Positions 34,666 to 44,111 are shown, numbered from the stretch's first letter. The stretch is DNA of 64,000 nt from Pseudomonadota bacterium (GCA_023402175.1 JAEXCN010000143.1:1-64000), one strand, 5' to 3'. Numbers and translations are program-made. Notes: generated by a model not told the origin, from the letters alone.

Positions 34666-35733
34666 CTACATTCTGACACCGGCTCCGAGGCCTCCAAGGA
34701 CGCCGAAGAGGGGCACGGTGGCGAGCTGTCCTCCGTTCGCCACCGTGAAATCGTGGCGAAAGCGAGCGGCGCTCACGAATACGGTCGCGCTCAAGAAAAC
34801 ACGACGGGAGAGGGCCACGGCTCCCCAGAGCGATCCGCCAATGTCGAGCCAGGTCATCGAACCCTGCCGGGCATCGTCGAATCGTTCGGCGGATGCCCGA
34901 AGGACGCCGAGGTTGGATTCGGCGCATGGCGAGAGCGACACTACCGTTCCGAGCGAAAGCTGGAACGGACAGAGGCGAAGGTTCCCGGCGGTCCAGACGA
35001 ACTCGGCGCTTCCAGAAGGAAGCGCCCGCTCTCTCGGGAGGCTGTGCCGGATGCCGATCCCCAGGCTCGGACGCCAACCGCGCAGCCAGCGAGACCCGGT
35101 CTCGAAGGAGACCTCTACCTTCATCGAAGCGCCGAGGAGCGGGAGTGGCCCGTCGATCACGGCCGAGGTCGTCTCAGCGCGGAGGTCGAACGCGAGGTGC
35201 ACGTCGATGCGCTGTTCCGGAGCACGCGGGCGGCGGACGGTGGAGACGGACACCCCCTCCGCGACACGATCCGGACGGGCGACGGTCGGAACGTCGGGCT
35301 TCGAGCTCCGCTCGCTCGCAGGCGGCACGTCGGGGCTCGGGGTCGACTCGTCGTTGCGAGGATCGATGGCGACCGCGACCATGATCGCGAGCGCCTGGGA
35401 TACGGCCGCGCAATCCGGGCCGGCGATTTCGCGCTCCGATACGGTTCCCGTCGCGTTCGCCAGCACGAAGCTGCCGGAGACTCCCGACCGCCCTGCGGAT
35501 AGACGAATGCGAATGCTCCGTGCCGAGCCCGCCGGAACCTGCACCCACCCGTCGGAATACGTTCGCACCTGCGCGACGAACTCCGACTCCGAAGGGCAGA
35601 TCGCCATCGCTTCATACGCAAGCGCGATCGGTTCGAGCTCGTCGGAGGTGGCCCGCGCCGGCGCGGACTCCATCCAAGACACGGCGACGACGGCAACGCC
35701 GAGCAGTCGTTTCGGCGCGCGCCGCACGGTCAT
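34666..35733 (-). CDS. Exported envelope protein with C-terminal barrel-like domain, cassette 3 leader
   Basis: The 355-residue protein starts at ATG 35733, giving a signal peptide 'MTVRRAPKRLLGVAVVAVSW' that ends near ARA; the frame reads open to 35847 but that part does not look like signal. The N-terminal domain has a CPSESEFVAQV segment comparable to CPTKGDVLASV in the cassette 2 protein, and a later CAAVSQALAIMVAVA comparable to CAALAKAAAVVITT. A Pro/Ser/Arg linker and a strand-rich C-terminal half follow, ending 'GVLGGLGAGVRM'. Same position and spacing to sigma as its paralogue at 22402. Confidence 0.78.
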   Translation of the reverse strand: MTVRRAPKRLLGVAVVAVSWMESAPARATSDELEPIALAYEAMAICPSESEFVAQVRTYSDGWVQVPAGSARSIRIRLSAGRSGVSGSFVLANATGTVSEREIAGPDCAAVSQALAIMVAVAIDPRNDESTPSPDVPPASERSSKPDVPTVARPDRVAEGVSVSTVRRPRAPEQRIDVHLAFDLRAETTSAVIDGPLPLLGASMKVEVSFETGSRWLRGWRPSLGIGIRHSLPRERALPSGSAEFVWTAGNLRLCPFQLSLGTVVSLSPCAESNLGVLRASAERFDDARQGSMTWLDIGGSLWGAVALSRRVFLSATVFVSAARFRHDFTVANGGQLATVPLFGVLGGLGAGVRM

Positions 35734-36075
35734 CAACGGCGTCGCCTCAAAGCCTCCCCGGGGCGATCGTTCCGCCGACGCGGAGAACACGAGCCGTCGC
35801 GGAACGACAAGGCGATGGCCCCACCACGCCGGCTTGGGCGTCCGCAAGGCCTCGACGGGGGGGAGGAGCCATCTTGACGTCGAAGCGCCGACACATGGCG
35901 AGGATAGCCGTTCGCAGCATGCGTGGTGACGCGAGAATCCCCGCGGCGCGAACTGCCGAGCGTCACCGGCGAGGACGACGCAGCGAAGGTGCGAGGTCCC
36001 AAAGCCTGGGTACGCGCCGGGAGCCTGCGCCCACGAAGGTGGCGTAGCGGGAGAGCAGCGACATGCTCGTCGGCG
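35734..36075. other. Intergenic region upstream of cassette 3
   Basis: These 342 bases separate the cassette 3 leader from the carboxypeptidase gene on the same strand. I see no gene; the open frames on either strand are basic shadow-like translations. The cassette 3 promoter should be here, but no promoter element could be assigned with confidence. Confidence 0.4.
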
Positions 36076-37536
36076 TCAGCGGGCGAGCCAGGCGGCCACG
36101 TCTTCGATGACCTCCGGGCCTTGCGTCTCGGGCACCTGATGGCCCGCCTCGTAGCGAGGGAACCGGACCTCTACCCGGAGGGGCGATCCGTCGGTCGTCA
36201 GGTCGAAGCTGAACCAGCCCGGCCGCGCTACTCCGGGGCGTGGCGCAGCGTCGAACATCGGGGAGCTCCCTCGGGCACGCAATGTCTCGATGATGGCGGG
36301 TGTGTGGACGGCGGCGTCGTAACGCGCGTTCGTGATGAAGAGACGCGTGTATTGGGCCGCGAGCAAAAAGCGGCGCCATGCGCCCTCGGTAACAGGCGTC
36401 TTCTCGTCACTGGGGCACAGGGCCGCGGCCCCGTAATGATAGGCGTCGTGCTCGTCGAGCTTGCCGAGCCGCGCGGAGAGCGCCTCGTTCACCCCGGGAA
36501 GGACGACGTCTAGTTGAGGGTCGAGGGACTTGCGCCTCGCTCCGGCGCGCTCCTGCGGGGCGAGGCCGTTCGTCGTGTCGAGGTCCACACCAAAGACGAG
36601 CCGCGATGCCTCCCGGTTGCCAAGGGCAGCGCCGAGGCGCGGCCGGATCTCCTCGTTGACCGTGGTCAGCGACCGGCGGACGTCGTACGCATCCTGCTCC
36701 GGCGTCAGCTTCGACAGCTCTGGCACCTTCGCGACGAGCCGCTGCTGGTGAACGAGTTGGTCCTCGAGCACCAGCGGCTGGATCAAGACGAGGCCCAAGA
36801 TCCGCTCGGCGAGCCTGTCGGGCGGAAACGGTGCTTCGCCGGGCGGCCCGAGCGAGCGCGTCGCCCACCGCTCCACGATCTCGCTGAGGCCGAGCGCGCG
36901 CGCGCTCGGCTCGGCATATTCGAGCAAGAGGGAGACGAGCGTCATCGTACGCAGGCCGCCGTAGCTCTCTCCGAAGAACACGAGCTTCGACTTCCACAGC
37001 GCGGGATGCCGCTCGATGACCGCGAGGATGACGCGGAGGAAGTCTGCTGCGTCCTTGACGGGGTCGAAGTAGCAGGGCCCTTGCTCCCCGAGGTCGTAGG
37101 AGAAACCCGTCCCGCGCTCGTCGATGTAGAGCACGTTGCCGAGCTCGACCAGGCTGCGCGCGCTCTTCACCGGCATCGCTCCGATCGGAGCCGAGAGGTC
37201 GACGCGATACGGTCCGGTGCCAGCGAGGACGAGCCCCGCCGACGTCGCGGCGCCGGGGCCGCCGTTGTAGACGACGAAGAGAGGTTTGGTGCCCGCGTCC
37301 GACTCCGCCGCGTGGAACGAATAGAACATCCGCCCGGGAACCGCGTAGCCCGGCGCCGGCTGCGCGGGCACCTCCACGAACCCCGTCTCCGCGGATGGAA
37401 GCGGCGGCGCCGGCTCGTCGACGGGGGCAGGTGGCGTGGTGGCCGGGGCGACGACAGCATCCGATGTTCCGCATCCGATCGCTGCAGCCAGCGAGATTCC
37501 CAGCGCGAGCGCCCTCATTCGCCCGTGTCCCATCAT
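36076..37536 (-). CDS. Serine carboxypeptidase-like lipoprotein (peptidase S10 family)
   Basis: The 486-residue protein has a signal ending AIGC near residue 22 and a Pro-rich spacer. The S10 fold is recognisable: the oxyanion-hole motif NGGPG in 'FVVYNGGPGAATS', the nucleophile in 'FFGESYGG', a probable catalytic Asp in 'NARYDAAVHTP' and the catalytic His in 'YEAGHQVPETQGPEV'. All triad members are present. Such enzymes remove C-terminal residues from peptides, and they are much commoner in eukaryotes than in bacteria. Several in-frame ATGs at the start (MMGHGRM) make the exact start uncertain by a few codons. Confidence 0.87.
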   Translation of the reverse strand: MMGHGRMRALALGISLAAAIGCGTSDAVVAPATTPPAPVDEPAPPLPSAETGFVEVPAQPAPGYAVPGRMFYSFHAAESDAGTKPLFVVYNGGPGAATSAGLVLAGTGPYRVDLSAPIGAMPVKSARSLVELGNVLYIDERGTGFSYDLGEQGPCYFDPVKDAADFLRVILAVIERHPALWKSKLVFFGESYGGLRTMTLVSLLLEYAEPSARALGLSEIVERWATRSLGPPGEAPFPPDRLAERILGLVLIQPLVLEDQLVHQQRLVAKVPELSKLTPEQDAYDVRRSLTTVNEEIRPRLGAALGNREASRLVFGVDLDTTNGLAPQERAGARRKSLDPQLDVVLPGVNEALSARLGKLDEHDAYHYGAAALCPSDEKTPVTEGAWRRFLLAAQYTRLFITNARYDAAVHTPAIIETLRARGSSPMFDAAPRPGVARPGWFSFDLTTDGSPLRVEVRFPRYEAGHQVPETQGPEVIEDVAAWLAR

Positions 37537-37662
37537 CCAAACATCGTCGTCCTCGCTGGACCGGTCAACGACTAGAAGGCGACGCCAGCCCGATCTGGCC
37601 CAGGCCGCGGTGTGACGCGCGCAATGGAGATCCTGGACGTGATCGTTGACGATCGAGACGGA

Positions 37663-40617
37663 TCAGCGGCGGACGGCTTCGCGTGCGATGCGGAGCGCGA
37701 TGATGCGCTCGCCGCGCCGCACTTTCACGAGGACGTCGTCCTGCACGGGACCCGAGAGGCGCGTCCGAGCCTCGGTGATCGACGAGACCGTCGCGCCGCC
37801 GACCTCGAGGAGGACATCACCGGATTGCAGGCCGCCGCGCTCGGCTTCGCTGCCCTCGGAGACCGCGACGACGACGACCTCGGCAAGCTCGAGCCCGGCC
37901 GACGTCTCGCCCAGCGTAATTGCGACGCCGCCGGTCGCGTTGGGCTCCTTCGGACCTGCTTCACCGCGGGCGATGACGATCTTGACGTCGCTCGTCGTCC
38001 GTCCGGCGGAGACGCGGACGTCCGACCGGCGCGTGCGTCCGACGTCGGCGGCGTACGCCTCGAGCGTGATCGTCCCCTCCCCGAGCTCGCCGAGGCGGAA
38101 GCGCCCTCGCCCATCGGTGACCGCCATGCCGACGGCGGCAGCGCCGACGGGCAGGTAGGTCGGGACGGCATCTTTCGCGACGCGTGCACCGGGCACCGGA
38201 TCGCCGCGTCCGTCGACGACGACACCTTCGACGATGCCCTCCTCCTTGAGCTCGAAGCGCGGCAGCTCCGTCGGCTTCCGGCCGCCCTTTTCCTCGATCA
38301 CGATCGCGCGCTCCTCGGGCGCGCGGCCGGCGAGGCGCACGCGGACGCGGCCCGGTCCGGGCGACAGATCGCCGATCGTGAAGACGCCCTCCTTGTCGGT
38401 GCGCGCGTGCCGGACGCCGGAGTCCGTCTGCAGCGTGATCTCGGCGTTCGCGAGCGCCTCGCGCCGGCGTGTGACGACCTCACCGGTGATGCTCTCTGCG
38501 GGCGGCAGCTCGACCACGAGCTCCGGCGTGTCGGGCGTCGTGACGACGACGCGTGAGGCGCGGCCGGGCGCTCGCACCTCGATGCGTGCAGCGATCCCTC
38601 GCGCACCGGCGAGCTGAGCTTCGCCGCGCGACCCGCTGAACGCCGTCACGCGGAGCGCTTCGCTCGGATCGAGCGACACGGCCGAGACCTGGGCGGCTTC
38701 GATGCCGGTCCCACGATGATCGGTCACCTTCACCGGGAGCGCGGGACGTGGCTCGGGGAGCGTGATCTCGATCGTCTTCTTCTTGGCCTCCGGGATCGCG
38801 ACCTCGACGCGTGCGGCGATCGTCGTCACGTCCTCGTCGCGAGCGACCAGGATCGTCACTGCGTCCGGCAGCGACGCGAACGCGAACGAGCCGTCCGTTC
38901 CCGTTCGCGTCACGTGCTCGAGCGAGCCGCGCGTCGCGAGCGCCGTGACGTGCGCGCCGGAGACCGGCCTTCCGCGTGAATCGACGACCCGCCCTTCGAG
39001 ATCGCCGCCGCGAAGGAGGACGACGTCGACGCGCGCCTCCTTGTTCGACTCGAGCAGGACGACGTCGCTCATCGCGTCGACGTATTGCGGATGATGCACG
39101 AGCGCACGGACGCGGCCCGGCGTGACCGGAGATGCCCGAAACATGCCGTCTCGCCCGGTGACCCACGGCTCGGCCTGGACACTCTTCATGGCGATCGCGC
39201 CGGCCGCGCCGGACGGGCTTCCTCCGAAGGAGAGGCCGAGCGCAGGACCGTGCGGGATCGCCGGCACGGGCCCGGGCATCACCCCGAGCTCTCCGGCGGG
39301 CACGAGCGGCGAGGGTCCCGCGAGCTGCGCAGTGAAGTGAGCCTCGCGAAACGACCATCGCGATGGGTCCTCGTCGATCGGCAAGCCTTCGAGGTCGGTA
39401 CCGACGATGCGGATCGTCGCGCCGTCGACCGCGTAGCCGCGCGCGTCGGTGATCTTCCCGATGAGCACGCCGCCGCGGGAGAGTGGGATCTTCACCTCCG
39501 AGGTCGTTGCGCCATCGAGCGCGACCGCAGGCTTCGGGACGAAGTCGTCGGCGCGCGCGGAGAGCGTCGCGGGGCCACGCGCGATGGGACCGAGCACGAC
39601 GCGGCCGTACTTGTCGGTGACGCCGTCGCTCGGGAACGGCGAGAGGCCGTTCTCGGCGAGGGTGACGCGGGCATCACGAACATCGTCGTCCGTCGCGGCA
39701 TCGACGACGTGCGCGGTGATCATCACGCCGGGCGCGAGCGCGAGCCTCACGTCCTTCTCCTCGCCTTTCGAGAGGAGGATCCCGAGCTCGATCGGCGATA
39801 CCCGCGTGCCGCTCACCGCGCGGAGCGCGTAGCTGCCGCTGTCGAGACCGGCGATGCGGACCTTGCCCTCCTTGTTCGTCTCGGCGACACGTGCGGAGCC
39901 GAGCGCCGGAGAGCCGACGAGCACACGCGATCCGGCTACGGGAGCGCCGTTCTCGCCGACGACCTCGACGAGGAGCGCGCCTTGCTTGCTGAGCACGATG
40001 ACGAGCGGCTTTTCCTCCGGAACGCGTCGCTTCGTCACCTCCTCGTAGCCGGCAGCACGTGCGACGACCGTGAACGGCCCTTCGCCGAGCCGCGTCACGC
40101 GCGCACGGCCGTCCGCGCCGGTGCGCGCTCCGACGGGAAACGGATCGGTGGCGCGCACCTCGAGCTCGGCGCCGATCATCGGCTCGCCGTGCTCGTCCTT
40201 CACCTCGACGTCGAGCACGTGCTCCGGACCGAGCTCGAGATCGAGCCGGCGTGCGCCCGCGACGACGACGACCATCTGCGAGGCACGCGCCCGTCCGGGG
40301 GACTCCGCGACGATCCAGTGCTCTGCTTGTGGCAGGTCGCGCAGCGTCGCTCGTCCTTCCCGATCGGACTCGGCCTCCCCCGCGGCGTGCGCCCTTCCGT
40401 CGAGGATGGCGAACGCACGGACGCGCGCGCCGGCGATGAAGTCACCGTCCTGCGCACGGACGACGACGTCGAGGATGCCGTCACGGCCCGCGATCTCCTT
40501 CGGCACCGCGGGAGCAACGAGCTCGATCGCCGCTCCACGCAGCGCCGCGCCCGGCCAGCTCGCAACGAAGAGCAGCCCAGCGAGCGCGAGCAGGAAGGCA
40601 CGGAGGCGAAGGAGCAT
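37663..40617 (-). CDS. Large exported protein with carboxypeptidase-regulatory-like repeats and C-terminal PDZ domain
   Basis: The 984-residue protein has a signal peptide (residues 1-28) and then a long series of beta-sandwich repeats of the carboxypeptidase regulatory-like type. Examples are 'VEVKDEHGEPMIGAELEV', 'VEVVGENGAPVAGSRVLVG', 'GRVVDSRGRPVSGAHVTA' and 'GVVVDGRGDPVPGARVAK', each followed by a 'TDxxGxFxxxxL' strand pair. The last 90 residues are a PDZ domain ('GGVAITLGETSAGLELAEVV', 'ERGGLQSGDVLLEVGG'). No protease domain is present. Repeat-sandwich proteins of this kind are usually periplasmic or surface-attached. Divergent from the VWA gene. Confidence 0.87.
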   Translation of the reverse strand: MLLRLRAFLLALAGLLFVASWPGAALRGAAIELVAPAVPKEIAGRDGILDVVVRAQDGDFIAGARVRAFAILDGRAHAAGEAESDREGRATLRDLPQAEHWIVAESPGRARASQMVVVVAGARRLDLELGPEHVLDVEVKDEHGEPMIGAELEVRATDPFPVGARTGADGRARVTRLGEGPFTVVARAAGYEEVTKRRVPEEKPLVIVLSKQGALLVEVVGENGAPVAGSRVLVGSPALGSARVAETNKEGKVRIAGLDSGSYALRAVSGTRVSPIELGILLSKGEEKDVRLALAPGVMITAHVVDAATDDDVRDARVTLAENGLSPFPSDGVTDKYGRVVLGPIARGPATLSARADDFVPKPAVALDGATTSEVKIPLSRGGVLIGKITDARGYAVDGATIRIVGTDLEGLPIDEDPSRWSFREAHFTAQLAGPSPLVPAGELGVMPGPVPAIPHGPALGLSFGGSPSGAAGAIAMKSVQAEPWVTGRDGMFRASPVTPGRVRALVHHPQYVDAMSDVVLLESNKEARVDVVLLRGGDLEGRVVDSRGRPVSGAHVTALATRGSLEHVTRTGTDGSFAFASLPDAVTILVARDEDVTTIAARVEVAIPEAKKKTIEITLPEPRPALPVKVTDHRGTGIEAAQVSAVSLDPSEALRVTAFSGSRGEAQLAGARGIAARIEVRAPGRASRVVVTTPDTPELVVELPPAESITGEVVTRRREALANAEITLQTDSGVRHARTDKEGVFTIGDLSPGPGRVRVRLAGRAPEERAIVIEEKGGRKPTELPRFELKEEGIVEGVVVDGRGDPVPGARVAKDAVPTYLPVGAAAVGMAVTDGRGRFRLGELGEGTITLEAYAADVGRTRRSDVRVSAGRTTSDVKIVIARGEAGPKEPNATGGVAITLGETSAGLELAEVVVVAVSEGSEAERGGLQSGDVLLEVGGATVSSITEARTRLSGPVQDDVLVKVRRGERIIALRIAREAVRR

Positions 40618-40747
40618 CGAGACGGACGGACGGGGACACTACGAGATCGGCGCGCCAAGGATGGCGCAGCTGACGAGAGCACAACAAGGCCGTGCTCCGA
40701 AGCTTCCGTTATGTCGCTCCTCGTGCCTCTTCTGCTACTTTTTCAGC

Positions 40748-41926
40748 GTGGCGCGTCCCCGCACGCTGGGAATCGGGCTCAGCACGTTGACGCTCGCGTT
40801 TGCGCTCGCGACCGGGTGCGGGAGCGAACGGCCGCCTGTCTCGGGCGGCTCGAATGACGTCGGAGGCGGCGCCTCGACGTCCGGGGGGCCGCAGTTCAAT
40901 CCGGACAATGGCGCCACAAAGCCGCCGGGGTGCGGAACGAAGCCCGACGGCTCGCAGTGCGAGTGCCTCGATGTGCCGCTGTTCGTGGACGCGCCGACGA
41001 TCTACTTCGTGCTCGACCGTTCGGGCAGCATGGCGAACCCGGACAAGTGGAACCAGGTCCGCGTCACCATCGCCAAGATCATGCGGAGCCTCGGGCCGCG
41101 CGCGAGCTTCGGCGCGACGATGTTCCCGGCGCCGAGCGCGAAGGACGTCTGCGCCCCGGGCCAGGAGATCATGTCGGTCCGCCCGGGCGATCCGCCCTCG
41201 TCCGGCGTCGACGGCCCCACGACGACCGCGCTCCTCGCCGCAACGCGCGTCGCGCCGGGTGGAGGCACGCCGACGGGGCCGACGCTCGAGGCCGTGCACA
41301 CGCGGCTCGCCAACGTGCCCGGTCGCAGCTTCGTCATCCTCGCGACGGACGGCGCGCCGAACTGCAACCCGAACGCGGGCTGCGGCTACGACCGCTGCCA
41401 GCTCAACATCGAAGACCGCCCCGGCTGCCCGAAGGAGGGCCCGTTCAACTGCTGCGAGCCGCCCGACGGCTATCGCGAGAACTGCACGGACGCGACGTCG
41501 ACGCTCGGCGCCATCAGCGCGCTCAAGGGCGGCGGGATCCCCGTCTACGTCGTCGGCCTTCCGGGCGCCGCGCCCTACGCCTCTCTCCTCGACGAGATGG
41601 CCGTGACGGGCGGGACCGCGCTGCCGACGAGCCCGAGGTACTTCGCCGTGAACGCAGCCAGCGAAGACGTGATGCTCGCGGCGCTGAAGAAGGTGGCGGC
41701 CCAGATCACGGGGACGTGCACGTTCGATCTGAAGGAAGAGCCTGCGAACGCGGCGCTCGTGAACGTCTATCTCGACGACGCCGTCCTTCCTTACGAGCCG
41801 GTGAACGGCTGGACGATCTCCGGCAAGACGGTGACCCTCGTGGGCACGGCCTGCGACCGCGTGAAGAGCGGCGACGTGCTCAGCGTGCGCATCATCACGG
41901 GCTGCCCGCGCATCGAGCCGAAGTGA
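40748..41926 (+). CDS. von Willebrand factor A-domain lipoprotein
   Basis: About 392 residues from GTG 40748; the long upstream frame is a shadow. The N-terminus 'MARPRTLGIGLSTLTLAFAL' leads to a lipobox ATGC. A Gly/Ser spacer and a Cys-rich patch (CGTKPDGSQCECLD) precede the VWA domain. The metal-binding MIDAS motif DRSGSM is intact in 'IYFVLDRSGSMANPD', with a Thr/Asp further on ('ILATDGAPNCN'). A Cys-rich insert (CGYDRCQLNIEDRPGCP) lies mid-domain. Such domains bind protein ligands through a divalent ion. It is divergent from the PDZ protein gene and converges with the metallopeptidase gene. Confidence 0.87.
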   Translation: MARPRTLGIGLSTLTLAFALATGCGSERPPVSGGSNDVGGGASTSGGPQFNPDNGATKPPGCGTKPDGSQCECLDVPLFVDAPTIYFVLDRSGSMANPDKWNQVRVTIAKIMRSLGPRASFGATMFPAPSAKDVCAPGQEIMSVRPGDPPSSGVDGPTTTALLAATRVAPGGGTPTGPTLEAVHTRLANVPGRSFVILATDGAPNCNPNAGCGYDRCQLNIEDRPGCPKEGPFNCCEPPDGYRENCTDATSTLGAISALKGGGIPVYVVGLPGAAPYASLLDEMAVTGGTALPTSPRYFAVNAASEDVMLAALKKVAAQITGTCTFDLKEEPANAALVNVYLDDAVLPYEPVNGWTISGKTVTLVGTACDRVKSGDVLSVRIITGCPRIEPK

Positions 41927-41943
41927 CGTACTGACCGTTCCCG

Positions 41944-43134
41944 TCAGTGCAGCGTGTGCCAGCCGCCGTCGCGCTCGATCTTCACCGAGACGCTCGCGGC
42001 GTTCGCGACGGAGAGCGACACCGGCATGATCGGAGAGTCTGCGCGCTCGTCGGCGAGCTTGGCAGCGGCGATGCGCGCGTCCTCGAGCGCTTCTTCACGC
42101 TCCCACTGAGCGAGGATCGCCTTCGCGCGGCGACGACGACGGACGTACGCGAGCACGAGGGCGCCGACGACGAGCACCCAGATGAGCCCGCCGCCCGTGA
42201 GCATCGGGATGACCGAGAAACGTCGCTCGAGCTCGCCGCGCCATTCGAGCTCGAGGCGTCGCAGGTCGGCGCCGTACGCCTCGGCGATCGCGCGGTCGAA
42301 CGCCTGGCCCTCGCGAACGCGATCGATCATGGCCACGAAGCGAAGGCGATCCGACTTGCGCATGAGGAAGCGCATGAAGTCGGCGCTCTGCGCGTACGCG
42401 ATGCTCACCTCGAAGTTGTCGCGCGGGAAGCTGCGATCGATGTCCGACAGCGGGAGCAGCGTGCCCGAGAGCGTCGCGCTCCAGAGCGTCTGCATGCGCG
42501 CCGGATACTTCTCGCCCGAGAGCTTGATCGCGAGGCCCTCGTTGAACCAGACGGGCACGTGCTTGCCCTGGACGGCGTCTTCGAGCGCGACGTGCGCGAG
42601 CTCGTGGCGGAAGACCTCGTCGAGATCGACGGCCTCTCCACCGCGCGGCGCAAGCATGCTGAGGAGCACGAGATGCAGCCCGTGGTACGCGACACCGCTC
42701 GCGTATTCGGGAGGCGGCGCGTCCGCAGGAGCGAGGCGCGCCATGTCCGCGACAGTGGGGGCGATGCGGACGGAGACGCGCGAGAGGACGTTCTGGCCGA
42801 GGGCCGTCGTGAGCTCTTCCTTGACCGCGTCTGCGTCGTGAAGGATCGACTCGACGCGCTCGCTCGCCGCCGGCGGGTACGAGAGCTCGAGCCAGCCGAG
42901 GTCTTTCGTGACGTACGACGGCGGCACCGGCGGGATCGCCACGTGCGCAGTCGGCAGCACGATCGGTACGTCGTGCGGGACGACGAGCGCTGGGCCGCGC
43001 GTGTCGCTGCTACCCGGTGCACCTGGGGAGAGTGCGCCGATTTCGGCCGGCCCTCGCGCGAACGCCGGAGCGCTCCCGAGGCTCACGAAGAGCGCGGTGA
43101 GCAGGCTGAAGAGGAATCGGCACCAGCGGGACAT
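41944..43134 (-). CDS. Membrane-anchored zinc metallopeptidase, MA-like family
   Basis: The 396-residue protein begins at ATG 43134, giving a signal peptide 'MSRWCRFLFSLLTALFVSLG'; the frame extends upstream to 43341 without a signal-like start. The zinc site is clear: HELAH in 'VFRHELAHVALEDAVQ' and the downstream glutamate in 'VWFNEGLAIKLSG'. This is the pattern of peptidase MA-like proteins. A transmembrane helix near the C-terminus ('GGLIWVLVVGALVLAYV') is followed by a basic stretch and a cytoplasmic tail, so the catalytic domain would face the periplasm. Substrate unknown. Confidence 0.85.
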   Translation of the reverse strand: MSRWCRFLFSLLTALFVSLGSAPAFARGPAEIGALSPGAPGSSDTRGPALVVPHDVPIVLPTAHVAIPPVPPSYVTKDLGWLELSYPPAASERVESILHDADAVKEELTTALGQNVLSRVSVRIAPTVADMARLAPADAPPPEYASGVAYHGLHLVLLSMLAPRGGEAVDLDEVFRHELAHVALEDAVQGKHVPVWFNEGLAIKLSGEKYPARMQTLWSATLSGTLLPLSDIDRSFPRDNFEVSIAYAQSADFMRFLMRKSDRLRFVAMIDRVREGQAFDRAIAEAYGADLRRLELEWRGELERRFSVIPMLTGGGLIWVLVVGALVLAYVRRRRRAKAILAQWEREEALEDARIAAAKLADERADSPIMPVSLSVANAASVSVKIERDGGWHTLH

Positions 43135-43229
43135 CGTATCTGGGTCCGATGCCAGACGAGCTCGGACGGGGTCGCGTTCTGGATGAGCAGACGAGGACGA
43201 GATCTTGTTCCTCGTGGGAACGACGACGC

Positions 43230-44111
43230 CTACCGAGGAACGCGCATCTGAAGATGGATCGGGTCGTCGCTCGTGTCCCGTGAGACGAAGAAGAAGAACC
43301 CGCCAATCAGCACGGCCGCGCCAACCGCGCCCCAGAGCCACGGCGAGGCGTAGAGGGGCCGGCCGCCTTTGCCCTCCGACGAAAGCTTGGGCGGAGGGCC
43401 CTGGAGCTGAGCCGCGCGAGGCGGCGGAGGCGGCGGAAATCGCGAGGAAAGTGACGTCACCGTCGCGCCCCAGCCGGATGCGTCGGGCTCGTACCGCGCT
43501 GCGTCGAATTCGCCGGTGTCGGCCAGGAACACGCGGGCGGTCACGGACGACGTTCCGGCCTGCGCCACGGGCGCGGCCCCTGCGTCTGCAAGACCGGCGG
43601 CGGCCGCGCCGGCCGCGGGCGGCGCCCCGGCATCGGCTTCGGCCGGAACGGTCTCGCTCTCCGTCTCTTGCTCTTTTTCGCCCGTCACCGGTGCTGCCGG
43701 GGCTCGGCCCACGACGAGCAGCGCCTGCACGCCGAGCTGCTGCGCGATCGTCGCGAGGAGCTTTCGGCTCGCCGCATCGTCGCCCGACACCGCTGCACGG
43801 AGCTCGGCGAGCTCGCGCACGTCCTTCGTCGCCGAAGGCGGCGCCGGATCTCCCGCGAGGATGCGCGCGCGGAGCTCGTCGAGGCGCTTCGGCCGGAGCG
43901 AGCTCCCGTAGACCGCACGCGCGAGCGCGAACGCGTCGTCTCGCGTGGTCCCCGTTCCGACGACGGCGACGCCTTGCGATGCGCGAGGGACGAGCGCCTC
44001 CGAGCGGGCGGCAGGCTGCTCTTGCCCGGTCTGGGCATCCGCGGCCGTCGCCGTCATGAGCGCCGCTAGGACGAAGAGCACGCGAGCTGCGTTTCGAAGC
44101 GAGAGCGTCAC
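43230..44111 (-). CDS. Hypothetical exported protein with C-terminal membrane segment
   Basis: I favour GTG 44111, which gives a clean signal peptide 'MTLSLRNAARVLFVLAALMT' ending ADA (293 residues). The frame is open to 44174 with a polar N-terminus that would bury the signal. The mature protein starts with a helical region ('DDAFALARAVYGSSLRP', 'RKLLATIAQQLGVQALLVVG'), passes through an Ala/Glu/Pro linker, and ends with 'PPPPPPRAAQLQGPPPKL' and one membrane helix ('WLWGAVGAAVLIGGFFFFV'). No family recognised. It lies 69 bases downstream of a membrane-protein gene on the same strand. Confidence 0.68.
   Translation of the reverse strand: MTLSLRNAARVLFVLAALMTATAADAQTGQEQPAARSEALVPRASQGVAVVGTGTTRDDAFALARAVYGSSLRPKRLDELRARILAGDPAPPSATKDVRELAELRAAVSGDDAASRKLLATIAQQLGVQALLVVGRAPAAPVTGEKEQETESETVPAEADAGAPPAAGAAAAGLADAGAAPVAQAGTSSVTARVFLADTGEFDAARYEPDASGWGATVTSLSSRFPPPPPPRAAQLQGPPPKLSSEGKGGRPLYASPWLWGAVGAAVLIGGFFFFVSRDTSDDPIHLQMRVPR

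Noticed and set aside
41930..41948. Hairpin ACTGAC...GTCAGT between the convergent VWA and metallopeptidase genes
   Set aside because: Only six base pairs, no T-tract on either strand and it overlaps a stop codon; not convincing as a terminator.
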